A stretch of DNA of 64,000 bases from an uncultured Coriobacteriaceae bacterium (GCA_902780305.1 CACZFB010000002.1:62001-126000), one strand, 5' to 3'. Counted from the first letter of the stretch, positions 34,904 through 43,804 are shown. Translations and numbers: made by a program. The notes: a model not told the origin generated them from the sequence alone.

Positions 34904-36397
34904 GTGGCCAACGACGTCAATGAGTCCGTTGCGGACTCGCATGCCTCTTCCTACAACACCATAAAGCGTCAGCCGCGCAGCACCCTCAAGTACAGCACGC
35001 GCATGACGCTTTCCTTTGCGCTCACGGCCGTGATGACCGCCGTGGTGCTCTCGGCGGTGCTCGCCTTCGTGTGGGAGGACCAGTTTCAAACCTACACGCG
35101 CGCCAACATGCAGCGCATGGTGGAGCAGACGGCCGAGACGCTCGCGCAGCAGTACGCGGAGAGCGGCAAGTGGACTGACGACACCCTTGAGTACCTGTCC
35201 AGCACTTCCGAGGCCATGCCCGAGGTGGGCATGCGCCTTGCAGACGGCGAGGGCGAGGTGCTCTACGATGATGGCTCCGGCGGTGCCATAGCGGTTACGC
35301 ATGCGGGCAGGCAACGGCGCATCATTATGCCGCTCGACGAGAACTCCATCGTAACCTCGGAGGTTATGGTGGAGAGCAAGAGTGGCGGTGGGACCATCGT
35401 TGCCGGCACGCTCACGTTTTGGTCGTCGAGCTCCGACGCGCTGCTCACCAAGAGCGACTCGGTGTTCCGCACGAACTCGTATGCCGCCATCATCACCGCT
35501 GCCAGCCTTGCGGTCGTGTTCGCCTGCATCATTGGGTACTTCGTTGCCCGGGCGCTCACCAAGCCCATCAAGCGCATAACCACCACGGCCTCGCAGATTC
35601 GCAACGGCGACCTTACGGCCCGCACCGAGCTCTCGGGCACCGACGAGATCGGTCGGCTGGGCGAGACCTTCGACGACATGGCCTCATCGCTCGAGCGCGA
35701 CATAAAGCTGGAGCATCGCCTTACCAGCGACGTTGCCCACGAGCTGCGCACGCCGCTGATGGCCATGCAGGCAACGGTCGAGGCCATGCAGGACGGCGTT
35801 ATGCCCGCCGACCAGGACAACCTTGCCACGGTGTCGGTGGAGGTGCGCCGGCTCTCTCGTCTGGTGGACGCCATGCTGCGCCTCTCTCGCATGGAAAACG
35901 GCACCACGCCGCTCCACATGGAGCGCTGCGACGTGGTCGCGTTGGCCGAGGACCTGGTTACCGTGCACAGCCAGCTGTTCCAGGACAACGGCATCGAGCT
36001 TGCGTTCTGCAATGAGACGGGTCATCGCGAGTTCTATGCGGAGCTGGACCCTGACCTCATTCGCGAGGCCATGGTAAATCTTATTAGCAATGCCATGCGC
36101 TACACGACCGACGGCGGCAACGTGTGGGTGCGGGTTGGCCGAAACCGCCGCAACGTGCTGCTCTCGGTGCAGGACACGGGCATGGGTATCGCCAAGGAGG
36201 ACATGCCGCGCGTCTTTAGCCGCTTTTGGCGCTCCGACGCAAGCCGCGAGCGTGTTGCGGGCGGCCTGGGCGTGGGTCTTGCCCTTACCAAGGAAATCGT
36301 GGACCGGCACAACGGCACGATTGCGGTCGATTCCGAGGAGGGCGTGGGCACCACCTTTACCCTGCGGCTGCCCATTGCGCAACGCAAGCAGAAGTAA
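34904..36397 (+). CDS. HAMP-containing sensor histidine kinase
   Basis: A 497-residue kinase 15 bases after the response regulator. A GTG start at 34904 has a poor ribosome site and probably relies on coupling. TM1 is about 37-59, the extracytoplasmic sensor region about 60-195, and TM2 about 198-220. HAMP follows (KPIKRITTTASQIRNGDL...). The H box is LTSDVAHELRTPLMAM, the N box NLISNAMRYT, and the G boxes DTGMGI and GGLGVGLAL. All catalytic parts are present. It should phosphorylate the adjacent regulator; the signal is unknown. Confidence 0.94.
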   Translation: MANDVNESVADSHASSYNTIKRQPRSTLKYSTRMTLSFALTAVMTAVVLSAVLAFVWEDQFQTYTRANMQRMVEQTAETLAQQYAESGKWTDDTLEYLSSTSEAMPEVGMRLADGEGEVLYDDGSGGAIAVTHAGRQRRIIMPLDENSIVTSEVMVESKSGGGTIVAGTLTFWSSSSDALLTKSDSVFRTNSYAAIITAASLAVVFACIIGYFVARALTKPIKRITTTASQIRNGDLTARTELSGTDEIGRLGETFDDMASSLERDIKLEHRLTSDVAHELRTPLMAMQATVEAMQDGVMPADQDNLATVSVEVRRLSRLVDAMLRLSRMENGTTPLHMERCDVVALAEDLVTVHSQLFQDNGIELAFCNETGHREFYAELDPDLIREAMVNLISNAMRYTTDGGNVWVRVGRNRRNVLLSVQDTGMGIAKEDMPRVFSRFWRSDASRERVAGGLGVGLALTKEIVDRHNGTIAVDSEEGVGTTFTLRLPIAQRKQK

Positions 36398-36407
36398 GCA
36401 CCTTCGT

Positions 36408-36436
36408 CGTACAAAGGGGACTGTCCCCTTTGTCCA
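36408..36436. repeat. Minimal family A palindrome
   Basis: GTACAAAGGGGACTGTCCCC followed by TTTGTCC: a single compact unit with fused arms and no inner spacer, between the kinase gene and purC. Confidence 0.85.
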
Positions 36437-36490
36437 GCCACAGCAGTGGGGAATAGGGCATTGGTCCGTCTGTCGGGCGCGCAATGGTCT

Positions 36491-36496
36491 ACAATA
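36491..36496 (+). promoter_or_regulatory. Candidate -10 element for purC
   Basis: TACAAT lies about 33 bases before the purC ATG, the same hexamer as before argH. Confidence 0.4.
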
Positions 36497-36529
36497 CCGT
36501 ACATGTGACTCGCAGAAAGGGAGAGATTC

Positions 36530-37414
36530 ATGTCGAACATCGAGCTTCGGCCCGACAGTCGTGGCAAGGTACGCGACATATACGATTGCGGAGACACCCT
36601 GCTCATGGTGGCGAGCGACCGTGTGAGCGCCTACGACTTCGTGCTGCCCGACGAGATATCGTACAAGGGCGAGATTCTTACGCGCATCTCGGCATTCTGG
36701 TTCGAGCGCTTTGCCAGCCTGCTGCCGAACCACATGATAACCATGGACCCGGCGGAGTATCCGCAGGAGTATCGCAAGTACGCGGACTATCTGGTCGGAC
36801 GCTCCATGCTGGTGCGCAAGGCGCAAACGGTGCCCATCGAGGCCATCGTGCGCGGCTACCTTACGGGGTCCGGCAAGAAGACCTACGACGCCGACGGCAC
36901 CGTGTGCGGCATCAAGCTGCCGGACGGCTTGGTCGAGGCGAGCCGCATTCCCGAGGCAATCTTTACGCCGTCCACCAAGGCCGAGCTGGGCGAGCACGAC
37001 GAGAACATCAGCTACGAGCGATGCGTGCAGATCGTGGGCGAGGACGTGGCAAGCGCGCTGCGCGACGCGTCTCTTAAGATTTACAACGCGGCCGCCGAGT
37101 ACGCCGCGACGCGCGGGATCATTATTGCCGACACCAAGTTCGAGTTTGGCTACGTGGACGACCAGCTCACCATTATTGATGAGTGCCTGACGCCGGACTC
37201 GAGCCGCTTTTGGCCTGCACAGGGCTACGAGCCCGGTAAGGTGCAGCCCAGCTACGACAAGCAGTTCGTACGTGACTGGCTGCGCGCCAACTGGGACATG
37301 ACGGGCGAACCGCCCCACCTGCCCCAAGAGGTGATTCAGGGAACGTCCGAGCGCTACATGGAGGCGTACCAAATCATTACGGGCGAGAAGTTCGTTCCGG
37401 CAAAGGAGCAGTAG
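36530..37414 (+). CDS. purC: Phosphoribosylaminoimidazole-succinocarboxamide synthase
   Basis: A 294-residue SAICAR synthetase, the ATP-dependent joining of aspartate to CAIR in purine synthesis. Characteristic motifs are GKVRDIYD at the nucleotide loop, ASDRVSAYDFVLPDEI, EAIVRGYLTGSG and DTKFEFGYVDDQLTIIDE, followed by LTPDSSRFW. Length and order fit the longer PurC form. The ATG at 36530 follows AGAAAGGGAGAG. The next gene starts one base after the stop, so purC is the first gene of a two-gene operon. Confidence 0.97.
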   Translation: MSNIELRPDSRGKVRDIYDCGDTLLMVASDRVSAYDFVLPDEISYKGEILTRISAFWFERFASLLPNHMITMDPAEYPQEYRKYADYLVGRSMLVRKAQTVPIEAIVRGYLTGSGKKTYDADGTVCGIKLPDGLVEASRIPEAIFTPSTKAELGEHDENISYERCVQIVGEDVASALRDASLKIYNAAAEYAATRGIIIADTKFEFGYVDDQLTIIDECLTPDSSRFWPAQGYEPGKVQPSYDKQFVRDWLRANWDMTGEPPHLPQEVIQGTSERYMEAYQIITGEKFVPAKEQ

Positions 37415-37415
37415 C

Positions 37416-38075
37416 ATGTCGTTAAAGGACACCATTCAGGGCGCACGCGAGGAAGTCGCGGCAAGCGGCAATCCCTTCGAGCGCACCTCATCCAAGGGGA
37501 ACAAGGGATCTGGCGGCGCGGACGCCAAGTCGTCGGACCAGGGCTTCTCCAAGCGCTCTGCCGCTCGTGGCAAGCCCTCGCGCCAGGCGGCAGCCGGCGT
37601 GCGCGTGGTGAGCTCGGGCAGCAAGTCCAAGTCCACCGCAAACATGAGCAAGGAGGAGCGCAAGGCCGAGCGACGCAAGGAGCGCGAGGTTGAGGATCGC
37701 CGTTATAACGTTACGCAAATGATCCTAGAGGAGAACGAGGAGTACAAGAAGGCGCGCAAGCGCTGGTGGGCCTTCCTCATTGGCGGCGTCGCGTTTATGG
37801 CCATCGCACTCATTCTTTACGGACGAGTTACCAGCACGCAAACGAGCCCCGAGAGTCCCATGGGCATTGCCGCGGTTATCAGTATGGTGCTGGCCTACGC
37901 CGTGGTTATCGGCGGCCTCGTGTACGACTTCACCAAGATTCGCCCCCTGCGCAAGGAGGCCGAGAAGCGCGCGCAGTCCATGTCGGACAAGCGCCTTAAG
38001 GCCCGCCTGGTGGAGAAGGCCGAGAAAGAGGAGGCCGAGAAGGCTGCCCGCAAGGCCAAGCGCGGTAAAAAATAA
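37416..38075 (+). CDS. Small membrane protein with charged termini, purC operon
   Basis: A 219-residue protein I do not recognise. The N-terminal 100 residues are Lys/Arg/Ser-rich and likely disordered. Two transmembrane segments follow (about 120-138 and 146-168), then a basic helical tail rich in Lys, Glu and Ala (KRLKARLVEKAEKEEAEKAA). The ATG at 37416 lies one base after the purC stop with AAAGGAG in the purC end, so translation is coupled. Such Coriobacteriia proteins are annotated only as hypothetical; a role in purine synthesis cannot be assumed from position. Confidence 0.8.
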   Translation: MSLKDTIQGAREEVAASGNPFERTSSKGNKGSGGADAKSSDQGFSKRSAARGKPSRQAAAGVRVVSSGSKSKSTANMSKEERKAERRKEREVEDRRYNVTQMILEENEEYKKARKRWWAFLIGGVAFMAIALILYGRVTSTQTSPESPMGIAAVISMVLAYAVVIGGLVYDFTKIRPLRKEAEKRAQSMSDKRLKARLVEKAEKEEAEKAARKAKRGKK

Positions 38076-38091
38076 TATCTGAGCATAAGTT

Positions 38092-38140
38092 GGACAAAAG
38101 GGACAGTCCCCTAAATACAGGGGACTGTCCCTTTTGTCCA
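38092..38140. repeat. Family A palindrome
   Basis: TGGACAAAAGGGACAGTCCC is mirrored by GGGACTGTCCCTTTTGTCCA. The outer arm AAAAGGGACA pairs with TGTCCCTTTT, a variant that co-varies on both sides. Confidence 0.9.
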
Positions 38141-38184
38141 GGCGACATGGCGCGTGCAAGGATATAGCATATAGAAATACCCCC

Positions 38185-38213
38185 TTGAGCTACATGTCAA
38201 TCGGTTAGATAAT
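38185..38213 (+). promoter_or_regulatory. Sigma-70-type promoter for the GGDEF gene
   Basis: TTGAGC (38185-38190), a 17-base spacer, and GATAAT (38208-38213). It is one of the clearest housekeeping promoters in the window, 46 bases before the TTG start. Confidence 0.6.
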
Positions 38214-38258
38214 ATTTCATTACAATACGAATCTCATGGAGCGACGGAAGAAGGCTCT

Positions 38259-39683
38259 TTGCAAAACAAGAAGGATGTGCCCGCTGAGTTGGCTGCCCTG
38301 CGACAGGAGAACGCGCGACTCAAGGAGTCCAGCGAGCGGGCGCAAAACGCCAACGGTACCTACGCTCGTATAGCCTATGCCTTGGCCCGGGACTACACCG
38401 ACCTGTTCTACGTGAACATGGACACCGGCGGGTTCGTCGAGTACCGCAGCGACGACAGGTACGGCGTGCTCGTGGAGAGCAGACGTGCATCCGGCTTCTT
38501 CGAGAGCTGCGCGCGTGAGGCCAAGCTGTACGTGCATCCGGAGGATCAGGATGCGTTCGTGCGTGCCATGAACCGGGAGTTCTTGCAGGGAGCCCTGGAC
38601 CGGAACGAGGAGTTCCGGATGGACTACCGCAGGGAAATGGAAGGCAGGTCGTTTTACGTTCGGATGCGCGTCTCGAGGATGAAGGACGACGACCGCTATA
38701 TTGTTGTGGCAGTCTCGGACATCGATGAGCTCGTCATGAAGCGCCGTGCGGAGGATCGTATTAAGGAAGAGCGTATCGTCTATGCCCGCCTTCATGCCAT
38801 AACGGGCAACTTCATCGTGGCCTACGTGGTGAATCCCAAGACCGAGCACTTTAGGGAGTTCAGCTCGACCGACGTCTACGAGCAGAGCTTCTCGCTGGAG
38901 AAGGAGGGGCAGGACTTCTTCCAGCGGGCCAGGGAGGTAACCCGTCAGCACATCCATCCTGCGGACCGGAGTCGTTTTCTTGCCTCCTTCAGCAAAGAGC
39001 ACGTTCGGGCCGCGATCGAGCGTGACGGCATCTTTACCCTGAGCTACCGCCTCGTGATGGGAGGCGCTCCCATACACGTGCAAATGAAGGCGGCCATGAT
39101 GGAGGAGAACAACGGCGCCCGTCTGGTCGTTGGCCTTTACGACATCGACGCGCAAGTCCGGCAGGAGGAAGAGACCAAAAGACGCATCGCGCAGGTTCAG
39201 GCGCAGGCAAGCGTTGACGCACTGACGGGCGTAAAGAACAAGCACGCCTATCTGGAGACGGAAAAGCGCCTCAACAAGCAGATTGCGGAGCGTCAGGTAA
39301 CGCCGTTTGCCATCGTGGTGCTCGACATCAACGACCTCAAGAAGGTTAACGACATGAACGGGCACCAGGCAGGAGACGATCACCTGCGCAATGCCTGCAG
39401 GGTGATTTGCGAGGCCTTCAAGCATAGTCCCGTCTTTAGGGTTGGCGGCGACGAGTTCGCGGTGATTGCGCAGGCATCGGACTACGCTCACATAGAGGAG
39501 CGCCTGTGGGACGTGAGCGTGCACAACGAGGAGGCGCTGCGGTCTGGTGGCGTGGTCATTGCCTGTGGTATGGCCAAGTTCGAGAACGATGACTGCGTGG
39601 CCGCGGTATTCGACCGCGCCGACCGTCACATGTACCACGACAAGGAAACCCTCAAGTCGCAGGTGACCCATCAAAGGGGGTAA
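38259..39683 (+). CDS. PAS-like/GGDEF diguanylate cyclase
   Basis: A 474-residue cytoplasmic protein. A short N-terminal coiled coil (1-30) precedes two PAS-like domains (about 35-155 and 165-300). The GGDEF domain (about 310-470) has an intact active site in RVGGDEFAVI and DINDLKKVNDMNGH in the nucleotide-binding half. No RxxD inhibitory site precedes the GGDEF motif. It should make cyclic di-GMP; no EAL or PilZ gene lies nearby. Initiation at TTG (38259) behind GGAAGAAGG is the only in-frame choice. The last codons and the TAA stop (39681-39683) lie inside a family B palindrome. Confidence 0.9.
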   Translation: MQNKKDVPAELAALRQENARLKESSERAQNANGTYARIAYALARDYTDLFYVNMDTGGFVEYRSDDRYGVLVESRRASGFFESCAREAKLYVHPEDQDAFVRAMNREFLQGALDRNEEFRMDYRREMEGRSFYVRMRVSRMKDDDRYIVVAVSDIDELVMKRRAEDRIKEERIVYARLHAITGNFIVAYVVNPKTEHFREFSSTDVYEQSFSLEKEGQDFFQRAREVTRQHIHPADRSRFLASFSKEHVRAAIERDGIFTLSYRLVMGGAPIHVQMKAAMMEENNGARLVVGLYDIDAQVRQEEETKRRIAQVQAQASVDALTGVKNKHAYLETEKRLNKQIAERQVTPFAIVVLDINDLKKVNDMNGHQAGDDHLRNACRVICEAFKHSPVFRVGGDEFAVIAQASDYAHIEERLWDVSVHNEEALRSGGVVIACGMAKFENDDCVAAVFDRADRHMYHDKETLKSQVTHQRG

Positions 39684-39697
39684 CCCCCATTGATAGG
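39667..39697. repeat. Family B palindrome supplying a stop codon
   Basis: CCCATCAAAGGGGG TAA CCCCCATTGATAGG. The TAA loop is the in-frame stop of the GGDEF gene, and the preceding arm encodes its last residues (THQRG). Confidence 0.9.
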
Positions 39698-39727
39698 TTG
39701 GCATGGGCCGTTCATTGACCCGAGTCC

Positions 39728-39755
39728 TTGAGGTTTGTATCATAGATGCTAGCAT
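39728..39755 (+). promoter_or_regulatory. Promoter and putative operator of the toxin-antitoxin operon
   Basis: TTGAGG (39728) and TAGCAT (39750-39755) are spaced by 16 bases. The perfect palindrome ATGCTAGCAT (39746-39755) covers the -10 and is followed by a second GTTAGC half-site, as expected for autoregulation by a ribbon-helix-helix antitoxin. Confidence 0.5.
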
Positions 39756-39773
39756 AGTTAGCAAGGAGGCGCT

Positions 39774-40130
39774 ATGGGTGCATCTGTTGCGCAAGTCAAC
39801 GTCCGCATGGACAGGGAGCTCAAGGAGCGTGGAGACGCCACGCTGAGCCTTGCGGGAAGCTCGCCGGTTAAGATTATTCGTCTGCTTTGGGAACGCCTTG
39901 CCTTGGGCGGCGATGCCTACGAGCGCATTATGGAAGTGCTGAGACCTGCCCAAAACGCCGCCAACAGGGACGACGCCCGTCAGGCTGTTGCCCATTCGGC
40001 GGGTCTTTTCTACGAGCTTGGTGCCTCGTTCGGAGAGGACCTGCCCGTGTTCGAACCCGACGCGCGTCCCACGTCGCAGATTCTTGAGGATATAGAGTGG
40101 GGGCTTTTGGAGGAACGGGGGCACGCATGA
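39774..40130 (+). CDS. RelB/DinJ-like ribbon-helix-helix antitoxin
   Basis: A 118-residue protein with a ribbon-helix-helix N-terminus (QVNVRMDRELKERGDATLSL, then a second helix IIRLLWERLA), the arrangement of RelB/DinJ antitoxins. The C-terminal half is acidic (EDLPVFEPD...), as expected for the part that wraps the toxin. The ATG at 39774 has AAGGAGGCGCT upstream. The toxin gene follows with an ATGA overlap. It is expected to neutralise the PIN toxin and repress its own promoter at the ATGCTAGCAT palindrome. Confidence 0.82.
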   Translation: MGASVAQVNVRMDRELKERGDATLSLAGSSPVKIIRLLWERLALGGDAYERIMEVLRPAQNAANRDDARQAVAHSAGLFYELGASFGEDLPVFEPDARPTSQILEDIEWGLLEERGHA

Positions 40131-40621
40131 GGGACAAGCCGCTTGTTATGGTTGACACCAACGTGTGGGTGGACCTCTACGTCCCGGGTCGCCCAAAGCG
40201 CGAGGCTTCGCTTGCCTTCTTCGAGGAGGCAAGGCGGTCGCAGGCAGAACTCGTTTTTACCATCGAGATTGCGCAGGCGGTCTACAGAATCGTGTCGTAC
40301 GAGGCAAAGCGATGGGTGCGTCAGGGAAAAGGTGAGCTCAGCGATGCGTATGCGCGTGCCATCGCCAGCCACGCGTGGGACTTTATTGAGGACATGCAGG
40401 GGTACGGCACTCCCGTTGGGTCCTCCACGCCCGATTTGTGGATGGCGAGCAAGCTGCGCGACGTGCATGCCCAGATTGAAGACGACCTCATTGTTGCCGC
40501 GTGCATGCGCATTGGCACGGACTACCTGGTAACAAACGATGCCAACCTGCTTCGCCACGCCCCAGTGGCAGCCGTCGACCCTGCCATGATGACGCGCCTC
40601 TTGCAGCTGCCAGCCGGTTAG
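40127..40621 (+). CDS. PIN-domain ribonuclease toxin
   Basis: A 164-residue PIN-domain protein. The acidic metal-binding residues are in place: Asp in VMVDTNVWVD, Glu in TIEIAQAVYRI, Asp in EDDLIVAAC and Asp in VTNDANLL. VapC-type PIN toxins cut tRNA or rRNA. The start overlaps the antitoxin stop (ATGA). The frame could extend upstream to 40097, but that would overlap the antitoxin further and lacks a better ribosome site. The pairing of a RelB/DinJ-like antitoxin with a PIN toxin is less common than VapB or RelE partners. Confidence 0.85.
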   Translation: MRDKPLVMVDTNVWVDLYVPGRPKREASLAFFEEARRSQAELVFTIEIAQAVYRIVSYEAKRWVRQGKGELSDAYARAIASHAWDFIEDMQGYGTPVGSSTPDLWMASKLRDVHAQIEDDLIVAACMRIGTDYLVTNDANLLRHAPVAAVDPAMMTRLLQLPAG

Positions 40622-40702
40622 GGAGGACGGTCGCTGGGCACACGTGTGAAAAAGAAGATTCACGCGCACCACGCCGTCGTTTGGCCGTATACTAAACGCT
40701 AC

Positions 40703-40778
40703 GCCTCCGTAGCTCAGGGGATAGAGCACCGCTCTCCTAAAGCGGGTGTCGGCCGTTCGAATCGGCCCGGGGGCACCA
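40703..40778 (+). tRNA. tRNA-Arg(CCT)
   Basis: A 76-base cloverleaf: acceptor GCCTCCG pairs with CGGGGGC, D arm GCTC/GAGC, anticodon stem CCGCT/AGCGG with loop CTCCTAA (anticodon CCT), T arm GGCCG-TTCGAAT-CGGCC, and encoded CCA. A TATACT box lies 10 bases upstream (40688-40693). Confidence 0.95.
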
Positions 40779-40788
40779 GAAGTCTGTG

Positions 40789-40816
40789 CAGGTAGGTGGC
40801 TCGTGCCGCCTACCTG
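40789..40816 (+). terminator. Terminator after tRNA-Arg
   Basis: CAGGTAGGTGGC, loop TCGT, GCCGCCTACCTG, followed by TTCGTTTG: a strong hairpin with one G-U pair and a modest T-rich tail 11 bases after the tRNA. Confidence 0.6.
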
Positions 40817-40853
40817 TTCGTTTGTATATGCGAGAGCTCGATCTTTGCGGTGA

Positions 40854-40909
40854 CGTGGTACAAAGGGGACAGTCCCCGGTATGCAGGGGACTGTCCCCTT
40901 TGTACCACG
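40854..40909. repeat. Family A palindrome
   Basis: CGTGGTACAAAGGGGACAGT and its complement mirror each other with arms of 26 bp around TATG. It shares its GGTAC outer arms and GGTATGCAG centre with the copy at 1940. Confidence 0.92.
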
Positions 40910-40966
40910 GCAGGCGGGGCAGTTTTGCGTATAGTAAGGACAGGCGAGCCAAACGGGGAGTGACGC

Positions 40967-43681
40967 ATGCGGGACGGCATTTGGAACAGGGGTGCCCTGG
41001 GTTGGAAGGGCGTGCTTGCGGAGGGGAGCCAAACGCTGCGGCGTGCGGCAACCATCGTGCTGGTCCTCACGTGCTTTACCTCCGTCGTCACGCAGTCGGC
41101 ATTTGTGGGTTTGCAGTTTGCCGACGGGAGCGTGACGTATCTTATGCCCGTGCTGCTCCCCATTGGCCTTGCGGCCCTGCTTTTGGGGACCCTGCCAGGG
41201 GCGGCCATGGGCCTGTTTGCCGGCACGGCGCTCTATCTTCACGCGTTTCTTATGCCTCTGGACTACTACGAGCTCACCTACGTTACGCCCGTCACGTCAC
41301 TCGTTGCCACCAGCGTCTTCGGGCTTGTACTGGGCGTCTTGCTCTCGGCAATCCTGCGCAGCGGGGTAACGGGGCGGCGGCGCGTCCAGCTCCTCGTGGC
41401 AGCATGCGTGGTATCCTCGGCCGCGTTCAGCATCGTCTTTGCGGTCGGCGTTCTTTGGCGGGTTCGCCCGCTGTCCCAGGCGACGGTGGAGGGGATTATC
41501 CCCGGCGGAGTTGTCTTTCAGGCGCTGTTCGACGCCATCGTTCTGTCGATATGCACGCTTGTCGCCTTCGTGCTGGTGGGGCGGGTTGGGGTGCGCGTTA
41601 ACCTCGCGGCCCTCAGAACCGTCTTTGGCGTGCGGCTGCTTGGGGTGTTGGTGAGCGCCTTTATGGTCGTCGCCATGCTAGCCTACGCAAACGTAACCGC
41701 AGGTAGGCTCGTAAGATTCCAAAGGGAAATGGAAGGTGAGGCCGATTATCTGCTCAGCCAAGTGGTGCGTGCCACGGACTACAGCTGGAACATTGGGCGG
41801 TTAGTGCGTCTGTGGGGTGGCGCCTCGGCCGGCATCGTGGAGACGCTTACGGAGCTGGACAACGGGCTGATGGTTTCTAGCCTCGTGCGGGGATATACCG
41901 AGGACGACGACGGCCTCGTAATCGCCTCGATTCAGGATCAGATCCTGAGCGTGGACACGGATCGGTTGGGTGTCGGACCGGGCGACTCGCTCAAAGAATG
42001 CCTCGGCGAGGATATAATGGCCACCGTGCGAAGGAGCGTGAGTGAGCAAACCCTTGAGCAGGTCGTGTATCTTGCGCCAAGCGAAGACGATGGCCTGATT
42101 GGCGTCGTGCCAGCCGGAATGAAGCGGGAGTCCTCGGCGCTCGAGACGTACCAGGTTGGCTATCTGGTCGCTCTGGAGTCCCAAGGCTATCTGGTCGTTA
42201 TGATAAGCCCTGCGTCCAGGGTGTTTGCCGGTCGAAACGACATCGTGGGCTGGATTACCATCTCGTCGTTCGGCCTGCTGCTCGCGGTGTCGGCGCTTGT
42301 GTGGAGGCTGCTGGACCAGCTGGTCGCACGGCGCATCGACGCGACCAACGAGGCCCTCGCTCGCATAACGGCGGGCGAGCTGGAAGTTCGGGTTGAGCCG
42401 GAGGGCACGTTTGAGTTTCAGGAGCTCTCGGTGGGCATCAACCACACCGTGGACGCACTTCAGGGCTGGATTGCCGAGGCGGAGCGGCGCATGGACGAGG
42501 AGCTCATGACGGCCGGCGCCATACAGGAGTCGGCGTTGCCCAGCGTTTTTCCGCCCTATCCCAACATACCGCACTTCGACATATACGCCAGTATGAGCGC
42601 GGCCAGGGAGGTGGGCGGCGACTTCTACGACTTCTTCCTGATCGGTGACGACTGCGATGCGGATTCTGGCAAGCTTGGCTTTGTGATTGCCGACGTCTCG
42701 GGCAAGGGCGTTCCGGCGGCGCTCTTTATGATGAAGGCGAAGACGCAGATTCACGATTACTTGGAAAGCGGCATGGAGCTTGGCGAGGCCATGGAGAACG
42801 CCAACCGACGCCTGTGCGAGGGAAACGACGAGGAGGGCATGTTCGTTACCGCGTGGGTGGGCGTTTTGGACTACGCCACGGGGCACCTTGACTTCGTTAA
42901 CGCCGGGCACAACCCACCGCTGCTGTATCGCCGGGGGTCTTGGCGCTGGGTGCGCGAGCTCTCGGGCATACCGCTGGGAATAATGGAGGAGTTACCGTAC
43001 CCGACGTTTGGCGTGGACTGCAAGCCAGGTGACAAGATCTTGCTCTACACCGATGGCGTTACCGAGGCCTTCTCGGTTGGGGGCGAGCAGTATGGCGAGG
43101 ATCGCCTGAGGGATCTGGCGCGCGAATGTGCGACGCTGCATCCGCACGAGCTCATTGACTGCGTGCGCCAGAATGTTAATGCGTACGCCGCAGGTGCCGA
43201 GCAGTCCGACGACATAACCATGCTGGCGCTGGAGGTGGGCGTGCCGCCCGAGGAGAAGGCCCAGCTCGTGGTGCCGGCAAGCATAGACGAGATTGGTCAC
43301 GTGCTCGACTTTATTCATGCCGAGCTCGACCGGCGTCTGTGCCCGGCTCGCGTGCAGGGTCAGCTGAGCGTTGCTGTGGAGGAGCTGTTTGTCAACTCGT
43401 GCAGCTACGCCTACGAGGGGATGGGTGACGACGTGGATCACTCCGTGCGCGTAACCTATGCGTACAGCGCTGATCCGGTTTCGCTGACGGTGGAGATTGT
43501 GGACAGCGGTGTCCCCTTCGATCCGCTTGCCATACCCGACGAGACGATTGACGAGTCCGCAACGCTCGACGACATTGGCATTGGCGGACTGGGAATCCTC
43601 ATGGCCAAGGGGAGCGTTGACCAGATGCGCTACAAGCGCGAGGGCAACACCAACGTCGTGACCCTGGTTAAGCGCTGGTAG
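40967..43681 (+). CDS. Membrane SpoIIE/RsbU phosphatase fused to an RsbW-like kinase
   Basis: A 904-residue regulator. Several membrane helices (about 27-240) are followed by an extracytoplasmic sensor (about 250-420), a further helix (427-448) and a HAMP-like region. The PP2C-type SpoIIE phosphatase domain (about 515-745) has VGGDFYDFF, IADVSGKGVPAAL and DDITMLALEV. The C-terminal HATPase (about 760-904) has the N box VEELFVNSCSYA, DSGVPFDP and GGLGILMAK, as in RsbW/SpoIIAB anti-sigma kinases. One protein thus holds both the phosphatase and the kinase expected to act on a STAS protein, and such a STAS gene ends the downstream operon. The ATG at 40967 follows GGGGAGTGAC. Confidence 0.9.
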   Translation: MRDGIWNRGALGWKGVLAEGSQTLRRAATIVLVLTCFTSVVTQSAFVGLQFADGSVTYLMPVLLPIGLAALLLGTLPGAAMGLFAGTALYLHAFLMPLDYYELTYVTPVTSLVATSVFGLVLGVLLSAILRSGVTGRRRVQLLVAACVVSSAAFSIVFAVGVLWRVRPLSQATVEGIIPGGVVFQALFDAIVLSICTLVAFVLVGRVGVRVNLAALRTVFGVRLLGVLVSAFMVVAMLAYANVTAGRLVRFQREMEGEADYLLSQVVRATDYSWNIGRLVRLWGGASAGIVETLTELDNGLMVSSLVRGYTEDDDGLVIASIQDQILSVDTDRLGVGPGDSLKECLGEDIMATVRRSVSEQTLEQVVYLAPSEDDGLIGVVPAGMKRESSALETYQVGYLVALESQGYLVVMISPASRVFAGRNDIVGWITISSFGLLLAVSALVWRLLDQLVARRIDATNEALARITAGELEVRVEPEGTFEFQELSVGINHTVDALQGWIAEAERRMDEELMTAGAIQESALPSVFPPYPNIPHFDIYASMSAAREVGGDFYDFFLIGDDCDADSGKLGFVIADVSGKGVPAALFMMKAKTQIHDYLESGMELGEAMENANRRLCEGNDEEGMFVTAWVGVLDYATGHLDFVNAGHNPPLLYRRGSWRWVRELSGIPLGIMEELPYPTFGVDCKPGDKILLYTDGVTEAFSVGGEQYGEDRLRDLARECATLHPHELIDCVRQNVNAYAAGAEQSDDITMLALEVGVPPEEKAQLVVPASIDEIGHVLDFIHAELDRRLCPARVQGQLSVAVEELFVNSCSYAYEGMGDDVDHSVRVTYAYSADPVSLTVEIVDSGVPFDPLAIPDETIDESATLDDIGIGGLGILMAKGSVDQMRYKREGNTNVVTLVKRW

Positions 43682-43696
43682 CTGCGGCGGTGTCCC

Positions 43697-43747
43697 ACCA
43701 ATGGGGGTTACCCCTTTGATAGGTTAACCCGACCACCCCATTGATTG
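43697..43747. repeat. Degenerate family B palindrome
   Basis: CCAATGGGGGTTACCCCTTT followed by GATAGG, then a detached CACCCCATTGATTG. The arms no longer pair cleanly, so this is a decayed or rearranged copy in front of the export operon. Confidence 0.6.
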
Positions 43748-43804
43748 TCGAGCTGTGAAGAGGCGCTATGATACTATATATGAGTCAAACAAGGAGGTAG
43801 ACTC

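Noticed and set aside
39774..40778. A genomic island at tRNA-Arg carrying the toxin-antitoxin pair
   Set aside because: No integrase, no direct repeat of the tRNA 3' end and no composition change were seen.
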